From UBA4802 sp964509195 (GTDB lineage Bacteria; Spirochaetota; UBA4802; UB4802), in assembly GCA_964509195.1 (NCBI GenBank), contig CAZDWJ010000008.1:76007-140006 (forward strand): 64,000 nucleotides of DNA, in the 5' to 3' direction. Under the pieces are notes generated by a model. The model was not told the origin of the DNA. It saw only the letters and a program-made list of their open reading frames with translations, and searched no databases. Shown here one piece after another: positions 18,653-28,445 of the stretch; position 1 is the first letter of the stretch, and each line of letters starts with the position of its first letter. The position numbers were made by a program, and so were the translations under genes.

Positions 18653-18681
18653 TGTTAAAAATACCTTCTATTACACTATCG

Positions 18682-20829
18682 TCATACGTGAGCAGAAATC
18701 AAAACTACAGATGACATTTTTTTAGTTAAATAGCTTTCCTGGGAAGGGATTGACGTACCTTGTAGTATTATATCATCAGGTGTATGCAGTGAGGTATCGA
18801 CCACACGTAGCCATTGACTACCGTTAAATGGCTTTGGTAGTGAAAATGCGAGGTCATATTCAGATGCGTTGAATATCATATATATATCATTATCGGGAGT
18901 ACCGTATTGAAGCTTAGCATATGCACCGTTAAGATGCAATGCAATAGAATGGCTGTAATATCCAAGATCAGGGGCATGGCAGTTAACACCGTGCCACACG
19001 CAATCAGGGTGTGTAAACCCTTGCTGGGCAGTGCCTGATAAAAAGTGCTTTTGCCGTAGTACTGGATGCATTTTGCGAAATTGAATCAAACACCGCACAA
19101 ATCTATGTATATCATCAAATTGCTGCATCCTGTCCCAGTTTATCCAGGATATTTCGTTATCCTGGCAGTAGGCGTTGTTGTTACCATTTTGAGTTCTACC
19201 CATCTCATCTCCTGCAAGCATCATGGGTACACCCTGAGACAAAAACAGTGTAGTAAAAAAATTTTTTATCTGCTGTCTTCTGATTGTAAGTATTTCAGGC
19301 GGAGCATCATGACCTTCAACGCCGTAGTTACAACTCAAGTTATTGTTGTCCCCGTCTTGATTATTTTCACCATTAGCAAGATTGTGTTTTTCATTAAATG
19401 AAACTAAATCCAGCATAGTAAAGCCATCGTGGCAGGTGATAAAATTAATGCTGTGCAGTGGACTTCTGTTGGTTTTTTGGTAAATATCAGGGCTGCCAAT
19501 AATGCGCTGCATAAAGTTGACAACGGTATCATTATCGCCACGCCAGAAATGACGGACATCGTCACGGAATTTGCCATTCCATTCGGCCCACCGTCCGGGG
19601 AAATGGCCTATTAAGTACGCTCCGCCAGCATCCCAGGCTTCGGCAATAATTTTAGTGTTGCGCAAGATGGGGTCTTCGGATATTTTTTCGATAAGTGGTG
19701 GATTTTGCAAAATATTTCCATCCTGATCCCTTCCAAGTATTGAAGCCAGATCAAATCTAAATCCATCAACATGCATATCAACAACCCAGTAGCGCAAGCA
19801 GTCTAAGATAAAATCACGTACCAGTGGATTATTGCAGTTAACTGTGTTACCGCAGCCGGAAAAATTTTGATAAAATCGTTTGTTCTCTTTCAGCATGTAG
19901 TATATAGAATTATCAAAACCTTTAAAACTTATTGTGGGACCCAGATGGTCACCCTCAGCGGTATGATTGAATACAACGTCTAAAAACACCTCAATGCCAG
20001 CTTCATGAAAATCACGGATCATTTCCTTGAATTCATTAATCTGCTGACCCATTGTGCCACTTGATGAATATGTTGATTTTGGTGCAAAGAACGCAATGGT
20101 GCTGTAGCCCCAGTAGTTTTTGAGTCGCTCACCGGTAAACGGGTTCACATTAACATTTTCAAATTCATCAAATTCCTGAATGGGCATAAGTTCAACGGCA
20201 GTAATTCCCAATTCTTTCAAATAGGGTATCTTTTCGGTTAAGCCTTTAAAGGTACCTCTGTGCTTGACATTTGATGATGGATGATAGGTAAACCCTTTTA
20301 CATGAAGTTCGTAGATGATGGTATCTTCCATTGGAGTTTGAATGGGACGATCGTACCAATCAAATTCAGTGTCTACAACAATACATTTGGGTGATTCTTT
20401 ATAGTTTTTATCTGTAGAAAACGAAAGGTCCTCATCCGGGTGCCCCTTAATGTATCCACAGGCTTTGCTGAAATCCCATATATGATTGCCACTGATAGCT
20501 TTAGCATAGGGGTCAAGCAACAGCTTATTTTTATTAAAACGATGCCCCTGATTAGGCTGATATGGTCCGTCAACTTTATAGCCATAAAGCTGTCCTTCAC
20601 GAATACCAGCAATCCAGATATGCCAGACATCACCTGTTTTATTGAGTTTGGGATCTAATTCAATTTCAATATATTCTTCAGTTTCTGATGAAGAAAATAG
20701 CAGGATTGAAACAGCTGTGGCATGACGGCTGAATAGCGCAAACCGTGCACCATGCCTGTCTAAATGAACACCTAATGGCAGGGGAGTCCCCGGCAACGTA
20801 ACAAAATGATGTTGTTTAATGGGATGCAT
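18682..20829 (-). CDS. glgX: Glycogen debranching enzyme (GlgX/isoamylase, GH13)
   Basis: 715 residues, usual GlgX length. An N-terminal CBM48-like domain (PLGVHLDRHGARFALFSRHA) precedes the GH13 TIM barrel. The conserved regions are visible: DVVFNHTAEG (region I), VDGFRFDLAS with the nucleophile Asp (region II), IIAEAWDAGG with the acid/base Glu (region III), and NFITCHDGF (region IV). It hydrolyses alpha-1,6 branch points of glycogen in the cytoplasm. No other glycogen genes lie nearby. Confidence 0.95.
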   Translation of the reverse strand: MHPIKQHHFVTLPGTPLPLGVHLDRHGARFALFSRHATAVSILLFSSSETEEYIEIELDPKLNKTGDVWHIWIAGIREGQLYGYKVDGPYQPNQGHRFNKNKLLLDPYAKAISGNHIWDFSKACGYIKGHPDEDLSFSTDKNYKESPKCIVVDTEFDWYDRPIQTPMEDTIIYELHVKGFTYHPSSNVKHRGTFKGLTEKIPYLKELGITAVELMPIQEFDEFENVNVNPFTGERLKNYWGYSTIAFFAPKSTYSSSGTMGQQINEFKEMIRDFHEAGIEVFLDVVFNHTAEGDHLGPTISFKGFDNSIYYMLKENKRFYQNFSGCGNTVNCNNPLVRDFILDCLRYWVVDMHVDGFRFDLASILGRDQDGNILQNPPLIEKISEDPILRNTKIIAEAWDAGGAYLIGHFPGRWAEWNGKFRDDVRHFWRGDNDTVVNFMQRIIGSPDIYQKTNRSPLHSINFITCHDGFTMLDLVSFNEKHNLANGENNQDGDNNNLSCNYGVEGHDAPPEILTIRRQQIKNFFTTLFLSQGVPMMLAGDEMGRTQNGNNNAYCQDNEISWINWDRMQQFDDIHRFVRCLIQFRKMHPVLRQKHFLSGTAQQGFTHPDCVWHGVNCHAPDLGYYSHSIALHLNGAYAKLQYGTPDNDIYMIFNASEYDLAFSLPKPFNGSQWLRVVDTSLHTPDDIILQGTSIPSQESYLTKKMSSVVLISAHV

Positions 20830-21308
20830 GTTTAAATAAATATGATTAGCTTTGTTGTGTAAATAGTTACAGCATACAAATATGGATGTATGCGCATAAC
20901 AGTCAATGCAAATTTTTCTTAAACAGTGGTATGTTTATAGCTTATTGTGAAACAGTCCAATACCTTTGGAAAACAAAGATATAAAAATGCTATAGTAATG
21001 GAAGCTAAAAGTGGGGATAAAATGCGCAATGTAAACCATAGCGGTAAAAAAAAGATCAATGTATTTTAAGTTGGTTTATGCTCTGCAATATTAAAAAATG
21101 ATATATGGTGTTTCAGTAAAGTGTTAGTTAATACGTTAGATTTAAGGGAACTTGAGTAAATGCATTTATAAAGAAGTACTCATGTCATCCACCAATACAC
21201 TGTGAAGATATTGCTTTAAAAAAAATTTAAAAAAATTCATTGACAAATCTAGTATATATAATAACATCAGACCATATGATAATCTGATTTTTTTTGTGGA
21301 CAAAAACC
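20830..21308. other. Intergenic region between divergent glgX and the uxuA operon
   Basis: About 480 AT-rich bases with no convincing ORF. Contains a GCATACA/TGTATGC stem near 20872-20893. Close to the right edge are TTGACA (21240-21245), TATAAT (21257-21262; the spacing is too short for a normal pair) and the inverted repeat listed separately. Promoters of both flanking genes must lie here. Confidence 0.6.
21266..21288 (+). promoter_or_regulatory. Candidate GntR operator upstream of the uxuA-like gene
   Basis: ATCAGA-N11-TCTGAT is an inverted repeat 20 bases before the start codon, overlapping the likely transcription start. The second gene of the operon encodes an FCD-type GntR regulator, a class that usually binds its own promoter. 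The T-run just after the repeat could alternatively make it a small attenuator-like hairpin. Confidence 0.45.
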
Positions 21309-22304
21309 ATGATTAAAATTGCTGAATTGCTTCCCCCGCGCCCTTCTGCATTGTGGACCATGGTAAAGCAATGTGGAATAGAGTATGTTGTTGGCGGTAT
21401 GCAGCATTACGCTGGCTGGGAAAATATGCCAAAGGACTTCTGGCCATGGAGCTATAATTCACTGGTTCATATTAAGACCAATTATGAAAACGGAGGATTT
21501 ACGCTTGGAGTCATTGAATCCCGACCTCCAATGGAAAAAATAAAATTAGGCCTGCCGGGAAGGGATGAAGAAATTGAAAATGTCATAATGCTTATACAGA
21601 ACATGGGGAAACTGGGCATTCCCGTATGGTGTTATGAATGGATGCCCGTGTTTGGTTGGACAAGGACTTCAACAACAACGCCCATCCGCGGGGGTGCAAT
21701 GGCTACCTCTTATGATCATGCACTAATGGAAAAGGCTCCAATGACTGAGTACGGAATTGTAACCGAAGAAACATTATGGAAAAATCTACAGTATTTTCTA
21801 AACGCCGTTATCCCTGAAGCAGAAAAAGCAGGTGTAAAATTAGCCATGCATCCAGATGATCCACCCATTTCTCCTATTCGCGGTGTTGCGCGTATTATGC
21901 GCTCGGTTGAACATTTTCAAAAGTTACTGGATCTTTATCCAAGTGAGTTTAATGGCATTGCATTGTGTCAGGGTAATTTTGCATTGATGACGGATGATCT
22001 TCCTGCTGTAATCAGAAAATTTGGAAAACAGGGTAAAATCTTTTTTGTCCATTTCAGGAATGTAAAGGGAACCGCACACAAATTTACTGAAACATTTCAT
22101 GACGATGGGATGATTGATATGTACGAATGCATGAAGGCATACTATGAGATTGGCTATGAGGGACTGATGCGTCCTGATCATGTTCCCACTATGGAAGGCG
22201 ATAGCAATGATAATCCTGCCTATTCCTCAATTGGTAGGCTTTTTGCCATTGGGTACATAAAGGGCCTGGCGGAAGCAGTTGAAAAAAATCAATGCGGAAG
22301 GTGA
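21309..22304 (+). CDS. uxuA: Mannonate dehydratase-like enzyme
   Basis: 331 residues from the ATG at 21309; an upstream in-frame TTG at 21294 lies next to a T-run and is less likely. The UxuA TIM-barrel signatures are seen: KLAMHPDDPPISPIRGVARI with metal-binding His, then GIALCQGNFALM, FFVHFRNVKG and FHDDGMIDMYE. The family dehydrates D-mannonate to 2-keto-3-deoxygluconate (KDG) with Mn2+. It is shorter than E. coli UxuA, as are many bacterial homologues. It heads an operon that ends with a KDG-kinase-like gene, so a uronate or mannonate route is well supported. Confidence 0.85.
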   Translation: MIKIAELLPPRPSALWTMVKQCGIEYVVGGMQHYAGWENMPKDFWPWSYNSLVHIKTNYENGGFTLGVIESRPPMEKIKLGLPGRDEEIENVIMLIQNMGKLGIPVWCYEWMPVFGWTRTSTTTPIRGGAMATSYDHALMEKAPMTEYGIVTEETLWKNLQYFLNAVIPEAEKAGVKLAMHPDDPPISPIRGVARIMRSVEHFQKLLDLYPSEFNGIALCQGNFALMTDDLPAVIRKFGKQGKIFFVHFRNVKGTAHKFTETFHDDGMIDMYECMKAYYEIGYEGLMRPDHVPTMEGDSNDNPAYSSIGRLFAIGYIKGLAEAVEKNQCGR

Positions 22305-22311
22305 ATTAGAT

Positions 22312-23013
22312 ATGGATACCATACAACCAATTAAGCGTAATAAGCTCACTGAATCGATAGTGAATCTGGTATTGACAAATATTAAAAATGGCACTCTTCC
22401 TCCAGGAAGCAAATTGCCTCCCGAGCGGGAATTGATGAAAAAATTGCAGGTGGGGCGTTCCACATTGCGTGAAGCGGTACAGTCGCTTGCACTTATGGGT
22501 ATACTGGATGTAAAACCGGGTGAAGGAACTTTTGTAAGAACTATAGCCAAAGAAGAAATTATTGGCCCTCATTTATTTGTTCCATTGATTGATAACGAAA
22601 GTATGGCAGATTTTTTTGAAGCTCGCCTTTTAATTGAACCACGCATCGCTGCGCTGGCAAGCAAAAGAAGGAATGCAGAGGATATTAAAGCTATTGAAGA
22701 TACATTGGTAAAGACAAAACAACATATCAATAGTGGGGAAGATGTGGATCGCTTTGCAGGTCAGTTCCACTTGCAGATTGCAAAGGCATCAAAAAATATT
22801 GTGTGTGTCCGCTTTATGGAAGCCATTCTTTCATTCCTGGTTGGGAAAAGAGAAAACGCTGAACGTAATAAAGCCTTTTTACAATGGGAGTATGAATCAC
22901 ACGAAAGCATTTTTACAGCAATAAAAAAGGGAGATGAAACAAAAGCATATAAGGCTATGGAGCAACATATTCAGGCAGTTTCACAGTGGTATAAAAAATT
23001 AGATGTTGTATGA
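22312..23013 (+). CDS. GntR-family regulator, FCD (FadR/UxuR) subfamily
   Basis: 233 residues from the ATG at 22312, with GGAAGGTG upstream. The N-terminal winged helix contains GTLPPGSKLPPERELMKKLQ, then VGRSTLREAVQSLALMG and VKPGEGTFV. The C-terminal helical FCD domain starts with FFEARLLIEPRIAALASKR and includes FAGQFHLQIAKAS, with the metal/ligand-binding His. The subfamily includes UxuR, ExuR and FadR, which respond to sugar acids or organic acids. It starts 7 bases after uxuA and likely controls this operon. Confidence 0.92.
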   Translation: MDTIQPIKRNKLTESIVNLVLTNIKNGTLPPGSKLPPERELMKKLQVGRSTLREAVQSLALMGILDVKPGEGTFVRTIAKEEIIGPHLFVPLIDNESMADFFEARLLIEPRIAALASKRRNAEDIKAIEDTLVKTKQHINSGEDVDRFAGQFHLQIAKASKNIVCVRFMEAILSFLVGKRENAERNKAFLQWEYESHESIFTAIKKGDETKAYKAMEQHIQAVSQWYKKLDVV

Positions 23014-23036
23014 TTTTTCACTGATGGAGGTTTGCC

Positions 23037-25883
23037 GTGTATGGGAAACTATCTATTCTATTTTTGATACTTTTTTTTAATGTTGGGTATGCGATAGCAG
23101 CCACGTTCAATGTACTCATCTATCCAACGCCACTAGTATACATACACAATCAATCATATTTTCAGAGAATCATTATACAGGCTCATCAAGAGTTTGAAGG
23201 TGAAATTGTTGCCTGGATGGATGGTGTCAGCACAAAGAAGATAGTTACTACTCCAACAACTAATACAGCTATCGACTGTAAAAGAAATAGTATCAACTCG
23301 CCATCACAATTGAAAATTACTATAAGAAGGAATGATTCTATAGTTGCACAAAAAATCCTGTCAATACCTCCGGTAAAGGAATGGAAAATCTACTGTGTGC
23401 CCTTTGCGCACGTAGACATAGGTTTTACACAATCACAAAAGAATGTCCGCATTCAGAATCTGCGCAATATCGATACACATCTTTCCTTGTGCCAAAAGAC
23501 AAAAAACTATCCGCCCGGCTCTCGATTTAAGCTTTTTACGGAAGTGAGCTGGCCTATTATTGAATACCTCAATGACCCGGCAACACCTCACAGCAACAAG
23601 AATACACTTATTAAAGCATTGAAAAATGGTGATGTTGAGCTGGGTGCTTTTGTCATTTCTCATCAAAATAGGTTTATGAGTACTTATGCACTTTTATCAT
23701 CAGTGCGGCATACACTTACTATCGCACAAAAATACAACGTTGCCGTGAAAACTGCATGTATTCATGATGTCATGGATTTTTCCAAATTGCCAAAAGTCCT
23801 ATATGCCAATAATATACCATACTGCCTGATTGGCCCCAATGACTCACGATATATAGTGCCGCCCCTTTTTTATCTAGCATCACCTGATGGAAGCGCAAAG
23901 GTGCTGGCGTGGCATACCGTTGGGCTTAACGGGTATGGCGAAAATTTTGATTTGAATATGCGTCTTACATTGCCCTTCAAAGACGATGATTTTAGCATAA
24001 TGGAAACCAGCGTTGCACAGCATTTGGCGCAACTTGAAAAAGGATATCCCACAGAAGAAATTTCACGGTATTATGATTATGCAAACAAACAGTGGAACTA
24101 TCCCTATGATGCATATCTTTTACCGTATTATCCGTCCCAGGGTGGCGACAATCAGCCTCAGACGATTGTACCTTCAGAAATTGCAAAGAGATGGAATGCA
24201 AAATTTATTAATCCAAAGATAGTCATTGCAACGCCTGCGGATTTCTTTGATTATGTATCAGCTGCGTATGGCGCACAGATTCCGATTATAAAAGGGGAAT
24301 TGCCGCCATTCTGGGGTGAACAGATATATTTAGATTTTATTCAGGTTGATCCGCAGCGATTATCAATTAACTACTGGTATGATTATGCACACCATTCACG
24401 CGGGATACATATGGTACAATCGCTACTTCTTGGTAAGCCTGTTGATATTACATCGTATAGTACACAAAGTCTTGAAGGGTACATGGCAATCATACTTAAT
24501 AATGACCACAATCCCAGACCTGTGCCATTCGGGAAAACGCATTACACAAAGCAGGATGTTCAAGACTGGATGGACACACGCAATCAGTGGGTATATGCGC
24601 CTTTGAATGTTATGAAGGATGCAAAAGATGTACAGCAAAGCCGTAAGGAAGATGCTTTGTGGACGCTGGTGAACACACAAACAAATCCTCTAATTCTTGA
24701 AAATGCATTCTACCGTATTGCATTTGATAAAACGAAAGGCTGTATTACCAGTATTTTTGATGCACAGCTACAAAAGGAATTGGTAAACACACAGCACCGC
24801 TACGGCTTTAATCAATACGTTATAGGGGTACGGGGTGAAAACACTGGGAAGCGCAATTATTTTGACACCCAGGAAGGATTCAAACGCGTCATATCCACGG
24901 TATATACAAATCCCAACAACGATTACAAAATAATTGTTAAAGGGTCAGAGCGTTCCTATTACAAGGGTATGGAATTGCTCTCTGAATTTTTGCATAAAGC
25001 ATTTGGCATAAAGTTACCACCAACTTTGTTGAAAGTAGCGTATTTTTTCTATCAGCTGTTTACACCATCACTGTCGCTTACACAGGAGATTATCATACCT
25101 GCTAATGAAAAGCGAATTGATTGTATACAACATTTTGAAGGTACTGCACCTCAAATAGCGGAACATTACTTTGCCTATCCTTTGGTTTTTGATGAGCTAT
25201 CGTATGATTCTGGCTTTACGGTTGTAAAATGGAAGAGTCAAGACAATAGCGGTGACCTTATCCCAGCCGCTAAAAATACTGCACCATTTAGAAGCATTAA
25301 CGATACGCTGTATCCATTTCAGTGGATGTACGCAATCCCAACTTCTTTGTATTGTGATGGGTTTGTGTTGCAAAAAGACCGTTCACACTATGCATTATTT
25401 ATCACACACAATAGCAAGGCGATAGTTCCAGATAATGATTCAAGTGCATTTTATCACTGTTGCATTGGATGGTCGTTGTGGGGTACTTTAGGGCTGGGAC
25501 GCAATTTGCCAGATACTATCGCATTTAAAAGCACTTTTACAAGCTTTACGGCACACACAAAGAATGAAGCGATAGCAACTGCGTACAAACTTACATTTGA
25601 TATATCAGGCCACACGAATCAATCGGCTGTAGAGTCACGTAATAGTAATGTGCGTGTTGTATATCTTCAACCTCTTTCAGAAAAAAGGATTGTTGTTGGT
25701 GTTTATGAGCTATCAGGCACGATGCAGTTTACTGAGCTTGTGATAAACACAAAACGTAGGATACTCAAGGCATATCATTCAGACATTAATGGAAAAAAAA
25801 TCAAAGCGCTGCAATTATCAGGAACTTCATTACCATTGAGTCTACATCCACATCAACTATCGTTTATAACATTTGAATTATAA
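23037..25883 (+). CDS. Secreted GH38-like glycoside hydrolase
   Basis: 948 residues from a GTG start with a good GGAGG site. A signal peptide (LSILFLILFFNVGYAIA) indicates export to the periplasm or surface. The zinc-site motif FAHVDIGFTQ at about 125 matches the HxD site of family 38 alpha-mannosidases. EVSWPIIEYL and a candidate nucleophile region (KTACIHDVMDFSKLP) follow. The C-terminal half is beta-rich, as in GH38. The family cleaves alpha-mannosides; a mannose- or uronate-containing glycan would suit its neighbours. The overall family assignment is fairly sure, the substrate is not. Confidence 0.8.
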   Translation: MYGKLSILFLILFFNVGYAIAATFNVLIYPTPLVYIHNQSYFQRIIIQAHQEFEGEIVAWMDGVSTKKIVTTPTTNTAIDCKRNSINSPSQLKITIRRNDSIVAQKILSIPPVKEWKIYCVPFAHVDIGFTQSQKNVRIQNLRNIDTHLSLCQKTKNYPPGSRFKLFTEVSWPIIEYLNDPATPHSNKNTLIKALKNGDVELGAFVISHQNRFMSTYALLSSVRHTLTIAQKYNVAVKTACIHDVMDFSKLPKVLYANNIPYCLIGPNDSRYIVPPLFYLASPDGSAKVLAWHTVGLNGYGENFDLNMRLTLPFKDDDFSIMETSVAQHLAQLEKGYPTEEISRYYDYANKQWNYPYDAYLLPYYPSQGGDNQPQTIVPSEIAKRWNAKFINPKIVIATPADFFDYVSAAYGAQIPIIKGELPPFWGEQIYLDFIQVDPQRLSINYWYDYAHHSRGIHMVQSLLLGKPVDITSYSTQSLEGYMAIILNNDHNPRPVPFGKTHYTKQDVQDWMDTRNQWVYAPLNVMKDAKDVQQSRKEDALWTLVNTQTNPLILENAFYRIAFDKTKGCITSIFDAQLQKELVNTQHRYGFNQYVIGVRGENTGKRNYFDTQEGFKRVISTVYTNPNNDYKIIVKGSERSYYKGMELLSEFLHKAFGIKLPPTLLKVAYFFYQLFTPSLSLTQEIIIPANEKRIDCIQHFEGTAPQIAEHYFAYPLVFDELSYDSGFTVVKWKSQDNSGDLIPAAKNTAPFRSINDTLYPFQWMYAIPTSLYCDGFVLQKDRSHYALFITHNSKAIVPDNDSSAFYHCCIGWSLWGTLGLGRNLPDTIAFKSTFTSFTAHTKNEAIATAYKLTFDISGHTNQSAVESRNSNVRVVYLQPLSEKRIVVGVYELSGTMQFTELVINTKRRILKAYHSDINGKKIKALQLSGTSLPLSLHPHQLSFITFEL

Positions 25884-25897
25884 AAGGAGGAAAACGT

Positions 25898-26602
25898 ATG
25901 GCACCAGCATATTCGCATGACGAAATTATAAAACTTTGTGAGCGATTGGAGAAAACCTACACGCCAGCAGTGTGTGATACGCTTGATGAGATGGGCTTTA
26001 TGCATCAGGCAATGTGTTCTGGATTTATGCCCATTATGCCACGCGCTGCTGTTGCAGGGCCTGCATTTACAATGGAAGAAGCAAAGACACGCAAAAGCAC
26101 ACGATTAAAAGAGTATGATCCGGAATTTGTTGCCAAGGTGCTTGAGGATCTGTTTGGCACCATGCAAAAGGGGCAGGTGGTAGCAGTGAATACTAATGAA
26201 TTTTACGGTGCAGGTGCGTGGGGTGAGCTTATGTCAACGACGTGCAAATTTTTTGGCGGCGTAAAAGGCGCTGTGGTTGATGGGCCAATTCGGGATATTA
26301 ATCGCATTCTGGAAATTGAGTTTCCTGTGTGGGCACGCGGTAATATCCCCACCGATTCAATAGGAAGGGTTGATCTTGTTGGCATTGGTGGTCCTATATG
26401 GTGTGGTGGCGTGCGGGTAAATCCCGGTGACATTATTTTTGCCGACTGTGATGGAGTGGTAGTTATTCCAATGAAGGATGTTGATTTAAAAGAAGTGGTT
26501 GAAAAAGCAGAAGAGGTGGTGCAGGCAGAACGGCGTTCACGCCAGGAGATACGGCAGGGCAAGTCATTGCTTGATGTGTACCGCAAATATGGAAAGCTGT
26601 AA
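25898..26602 (+). CDS. RraA-like aldolase/decarboxylase
   Basis: 234 residues with a strong AAAGGAGGAAAA site. The family signature is clear: GAGAWGELMSTTCKFFGG, then VKGAVVDGPIRDINRI with the substrate-binding Arg-Asp, and a C-terminal NPGDIIFADCDGVVVIP. Members are either RNase-E inhibitors (RraA) or divalent-metal aldolases of 4-hydroxy-4-methyl-2-oxoglutarate type that release pyruvate or oxaloacetate. In a sugar-acid operon with no KDPG aldolase in view, an aldolase or lyase role on a keto-acid intermediate is the more likely option. Confidence 0.85.
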   Translation: MAPAYSHDEIIKLCERLEKTYTPAVCDTLDEMGFMHQAMCSGFMPIMPRAAVAGPAFTMEEAKTRKSTRLKEYDPEFVAKVLEDLFGTMQKGQVVAVNTNEFYGAGAWGELMSTTCKFFGGVKGAVVDGPIRDINRILEIEFPVWARGNIPTDSIGRVDLVGIGGPIWCGGVRVNPGDIIFADCDGVVVIPMKDVDLKEVVEKAEEVVQAERRSRQEIRQGKSLLDVYRKYGKL

Positions 26603-26616
26603 TGTGAGGAAAGGAT

Positions 26617-27588
26617 ATGAAAACAATAGTTGTAACGGGATGTTCAGGGTATCTGGGGCAGCATGTAGTGCAAACGTTACTACAGGAACAATATGCAGTC
26701 ACCGGCATTGATATAAAAGAATCACCGGCACAGGGTCAGAGCAATTTTACGTTTGTCAAAGGCGATATTGTTGATTCTGAATTTGTGATGAATGCCTGTA
26801 AAAATGCTAATGCCGTAGTCCATTGTGCTGCTGCGCTTGCGCAATTTGTCAAAGATGCACAACGCATGCATGATATAAATGTAATTGGTACAAAGAATAT
26901 CATTGGAGCGTGTAAAAAACATGCCATAAAACAATTAGTATTTATCTCATCGGTTGAAGTGTATGGTATTGATGTGCCCGTTCCCTGTCCTGAGGATGCA
27001 CCTTTGCGCCCTGTATGTCCATACGGCGAACACAAGGTTGAAGGGGAGCGGATGTGTGCAGAATTAGCCGGGAAAGGCTGTGGTGTTGCAATCCTCAGAC
27101 CACCAACAATTAACGGACCCGGGCAAAACGAGCCTTTCCTTGTTGAACAGATGAAAGCTATAAAACAAGGAAAGCCAGTAATTCTTCCAGGTGGAGGAAA
27201 AACACGATTGCAGATGGTGGATGTCCGCGATGTTGCTCAGGCAGTGCTGCTGTCACTCAAAAAAGTTAGCAAAGGAGTACTCATTGCAAATATTGCTAGC
27301 GATAATGTGCCTACCATCCGCCAGATGGTAAAAGCTCTGTTTAATCATGCAGGAAAGAAAGAAAAGATACTATCTGTACCTGCACCTGTAGCACGTGCTA
27401 TTGTCAAAACCCTTTCATTGTTTGGCATATCACCGCTGGAACCACAACATCTGGAAATAGCACTGCGCGATTATGTGTTTGATAATACACGAGCAAAGAA
27501 AGAGTTGGGATGGAAACCAACCAAAAATGACATTGAAAGCGCTATTGATGCATATGAGTGGTTTATCCACCACAATCCTTCGACGTAG
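26617..27588 (+). CDS. NAD-dependent epimerase/dehydratase (extended SDR)
   Basis: 323 residues. The Rossmann motif GCSGYLGQHVV is at the N terminus, Asp for NAD specificity in GIDIKES, and catalytic YGEHK (YxxxK) at about 136. FISSVEVYG supplies the catalytic Ser. The C terminus (YVFDNTRAKKELGWKPT) is typical of sugar-nucleotide epimerases and dehydratases. In this operon it may oxidise or reduce a sugar acid, in the manner of uronate dehydrogenase, which belongs to the same superfamily. That is inference. A decayed MDR fragment follows immediately. Confidence 0.88.
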   Translation: MKTIVVTGCSGYLGQHVVQTLLQEQYAVTGIDIKESPAQGQSNFTFVKGDIVDSEFVMNACKNANAVVHCAAALAQFVKDAQRMHDINVIGTKNIIGACKKHAIKQLVFISSVEVYGIDVPVPCPEDAPLRPVCPYGEHKVEGERMCAELAGKGCGVAILRPPTINGPGQNEPFLVEQMKAIKQGKPVILPGGGKTRLQMVDVRDVAQAVLLSLKKVSKGVLIANIASDNVPTIRQMVKALFNHAGKKEKILSVPAPVARAIVKTLSLFGISPLEPQHLEIALRDYVFDNTRAKKELGWKPTKNDIESAIDAYEWFIHHNPST

Positions 27589-27590
27589 CA

Positions 27591-27722
27591 TTGAAAATAA
27601 TGGAATTAGCTATGAAACAGGGGGTTCCACTGCAAAAATTAGTCACTCATAAATTTAGCATTGATGAAGCTGAAGCGGCATTGCTACGAAGTGATTACAT
27701 GAAAGCAGTAATTGTGCCATAA
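27591..27722 (+). pseudogene. 3' fragment of a zinc-type MDR dehydrogenase
   Basis: The frame reads LKIMELAMKQGVPLQKLVTH followed by KFSIDEAEAALLRSD and KAVIVP-stop. This is the standard C terminus of zinc-type MDR dehydrogenases (compare MVTHTFSIELYREMIE in the intact MDR at 5472). Nothing upstream in the frame continues the family: the SDR stop at 27588 is directly before it. A deletion has removed all but the last ~43 codons. Its remains suggest the operon once encoded a polyol or sugar-acid dehydrogenase. Confidence 0.7.
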
Positions 27723-27743
27723 GTATATTGATGAGGATGAGTC

Positions 27744-28445
27744 ATGAACATTTTTTTTATATTAATTGGACAGGCAACCGTTGTTATTAACGTAAATGGG
27801 ATAGTCTTTATGACCGATCCCTGGTGGGGCTCTTTTGAATTTTTGCGTGCAGTCCCATTGTCAATAAATCCAGAGGAAATATCACCTCTGCATTATATGC
27901 TAGTTTCACATAATCACATTGATCATTGGTGTGAGAGTGCCATCAAACTGGCAAAAGAAAAGGATTGCATGGTTATAGGGTCAACAAAATCGGTAAAACG
28001 TGCCCGTAAAAAGAGTGTTAAACAATGTAAGGCTCTGACCCCGGGCGATAGTGTTGATTGCAATGGTGTTATGGTGTATGCGGTTCCAGGATTTCATCCA
28101 TTTGCAAAGGATGCAATAGGCTTTATCATACAAAAAGGTAATATTACACTGTATTTTTCGGGGGATACGCTGTACACTGAAAATTTACTCAAGGCTCTGA
28201 CCCCATACTCAGTAACTATCGCCATGATACAGGTTGCCTGTTCCACCTACCCACTGGTGGGTAAAGACGGGATGGATTTGGAGGCGGCATCACGCTTTGT
28301 TGCAGATGTAAAACCTGGGATTGTAATACCCATACACTATCAGATAAAGGGAAAGTACCTCACTTACGCGCAGTTACAAAACTGGAACGTTGATGCACAA
28401 AAAATTATTTTGCCCCATGGGAAGGAGTTTCATTTGCAAATATAA
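27744..28445 (+). CDS. MBL-fold hydrolase, UlaG-like
   Basis: 233 residues. The metallo-beta-lactamase zinc motif is SHNHIDHW (HxHxDH) at about 52. The second-shell features are PGFHPF and FSGDTLYTENLL, with the bridging Asp, and VIPIHYQIKG with the last His. The layout matches L-ascorbate-6-phosphate lactonase (UlaG) and UPF0173 hydrolases. In a sugar-acid operon it may open a lactone, for example an aldonolactone made by the SDR. No signal peptide is seen. Two direct copies of GGCTCTGACCCC lie inside the gene. Confidence 0.85.
   Translation: MNIFFILIGQATVVINVNGIVFMTDPWWGSFEFLRAVPLSINPEEISPLHYMLVSHNHIDHWCESAIKLAKEKDCMVIGSTKSVKRARKKSVKQCKALTPGDSVDCNGVMVYAVPGFHPFAKDAIGFIIQKGNITLYFSGDTLYTENLLKALTPYSVTIAMIQVACSTYPLVGKDGMDLEAASRFVADVKPGIVIPIHYQIKGKYLTYAQLQNWNVDAQKIILPHGKEFHLQI
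28032..28204 (-). repeat. Two direct copies of GCTCTGACCCC inside a gene
   Basis: Copies at 28032-28042 and 28194-28204 are in the same orientation and the same reading frame, both preceded by G and both coding KALTP. Each is followed within 20 bases by an ACTATCGC/GCGATAGT word (28045 and 28215). Confidence 0.7.

Noticed and set aside
21240..21262. TTGACA and TATAAT upstream of uxuA as a sigma70 promoter
   Set aside because: The spacer is only 11 bases, too short for a normal promoter; kept only as a note in the intergenic entry.
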